Shown: piece by piece, positions 19,856 through 20,132 of the stretch
Layout: the number at the start of each line of letters is the position of its first letter
How positions within the stretch are numbered: position 1 is the stretch's first letter
From: Opitutia bacterium
Lineage (GTDB): Bacteria; Verrucomicrobiota; Verrucomicrobiia; Opitutales; JANYDI01
Assembly (NCBI GenBank): GCA_025363695.1
Contig: JANYDI010000115.1
Span: 1-20,132, forward strand
Length of the DNA stretch: 20,132 nucleotides
Direction: 5' to 3'
Notes under the pieces: model-generated
Seen by the model: the letters and a program-made list of their open reading frames with translations, nothing else
What the model was told of the DNA's origin: nothing
Databases searched by the model: none
Program-made: the position numbers and the translations under genes

Positions 19856-20132
19856 GAACTAGGGCGTGTCATCAATTAAATTTAAAACCTGTTTTAATAG
19901 ATCCGTTAGGGTTGATAAATAATTATTTAAAAACAAACCACAAAATGAGAGCCCTGTAGGGGCGAATGCTTGTCAGCCCAGGGCTTTAGCCCTGGGTTTT
20001 GGCATGGAAAAAAGATTTAGAGCCCTACAGGGGCGATTCATAACAAAGGGGATTTATTGTAAAATTTAGAAGATTTATTATATGAATCGCCCCTGTAGGG
20101 CTCTAGTTTGTTTTTTACCGTAAACCCAGGGC
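19856..20132. repeat. Second inverted-repeat family, truncated by the window end
   Basis: No gene is seen. The 24-base segment 20019-20042 (starting AGAGCCCTACAGGGG) is exactly complementary to 20081-20104, with a 38-base loop. A third, near-identical arm starts at 19948 (AGAGCCCTGTAGGGG). A separate hairpin, CCCAGGGCT/AGCCCTGGG with a two-base loop, is at 19977-19996, and its first bases recur at the window edge (20125-20132, ACCCAGGG). This is a REP/MITE-like unit unrelated to the three-hairpin repeat. Confidence 0.85.

Overview
The window looks like part of a chromosome from a host-associated Gram-negative bacterium, probably of the PVC superphylum (Verrucomicrobiota- or Chlamydiota-like). 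This placement is an inference. It rests on a type III secretion stalk protein (YscO/SctO family), a secreted leucine-rich-repeat protein, a double ribbon-helix-helix protein with a histone-H1-like tail, a STAS-fused MlaE permease, LptC/LptA-like LPS-export proteins, and an almost complete lack of Shine-Dalgarno sequences. No phage, integrase or complete insertion sequence is visible.

Layout. Positions 1-1793: end of a repeat element, a long hairpin element, yebC and a secreted beta-repeat protein. 1799-2726: terminator, tRNA-His and tlyA (rRNA 2'-O-methyltransferase). 2707-6592 (minus strand): a visibly more AT-rich three-gene operon of lysine-rich, probably exported proteins; two are paralogues and one carries a 219-bp internal tandem duplication. 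6698-7849 (minus): an MFS transporter. 8119-12012: a VOC-domain lipoprotein candidate, metG, an SRPBCC protein and a PP2C phosphatase. 12285-13483: a small secreted protein translationally coupled to a lone OppF-like ATPase. 13494-13934 (minus): the RHH/H1-like protein. 14044-15236: LptC-like and LptA-like genes. 15409-17127 (minus): a 20-repeat secreted LRR protein. 17355-18925: mlaE and a Nudix hydrolase. 19242-19721: sctO. The right end holds a second, unrelated inverted-repeat family that runs off the window.

The most striking signal is a dispersed, highly structured repeat of about 125-140 bp, with about 13 full, partial or variant copies in 20 kb, none of them inside the AT-rich operon. 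Each full copy has three hairpins (here A, B and C). All stems vary between copies with compensatory changes. A five-base segment between B and C (CTAAG or CAAGG) co-varies with the 3' arm of hairpin A (CTTAG or CCTTG), which implies a competing pairing. The A end faces the nearest gene and the C end faces away, so metG, mlaE-nudix and sctO are each bracketed by inverted copies. Copies at gene 3' ends can finish in a T-run like an intrinsic terminator, and in three genes (lptA-like, nudix, sctO) the repeat itself supplies the stop codon.

A second global feature is translation initiation: most starts have no Shine-Dalgarno motif, and several -10-like boxes lie only 6-11 bases before the ATG, suggesting leaderless or very short-leader mRNAs.
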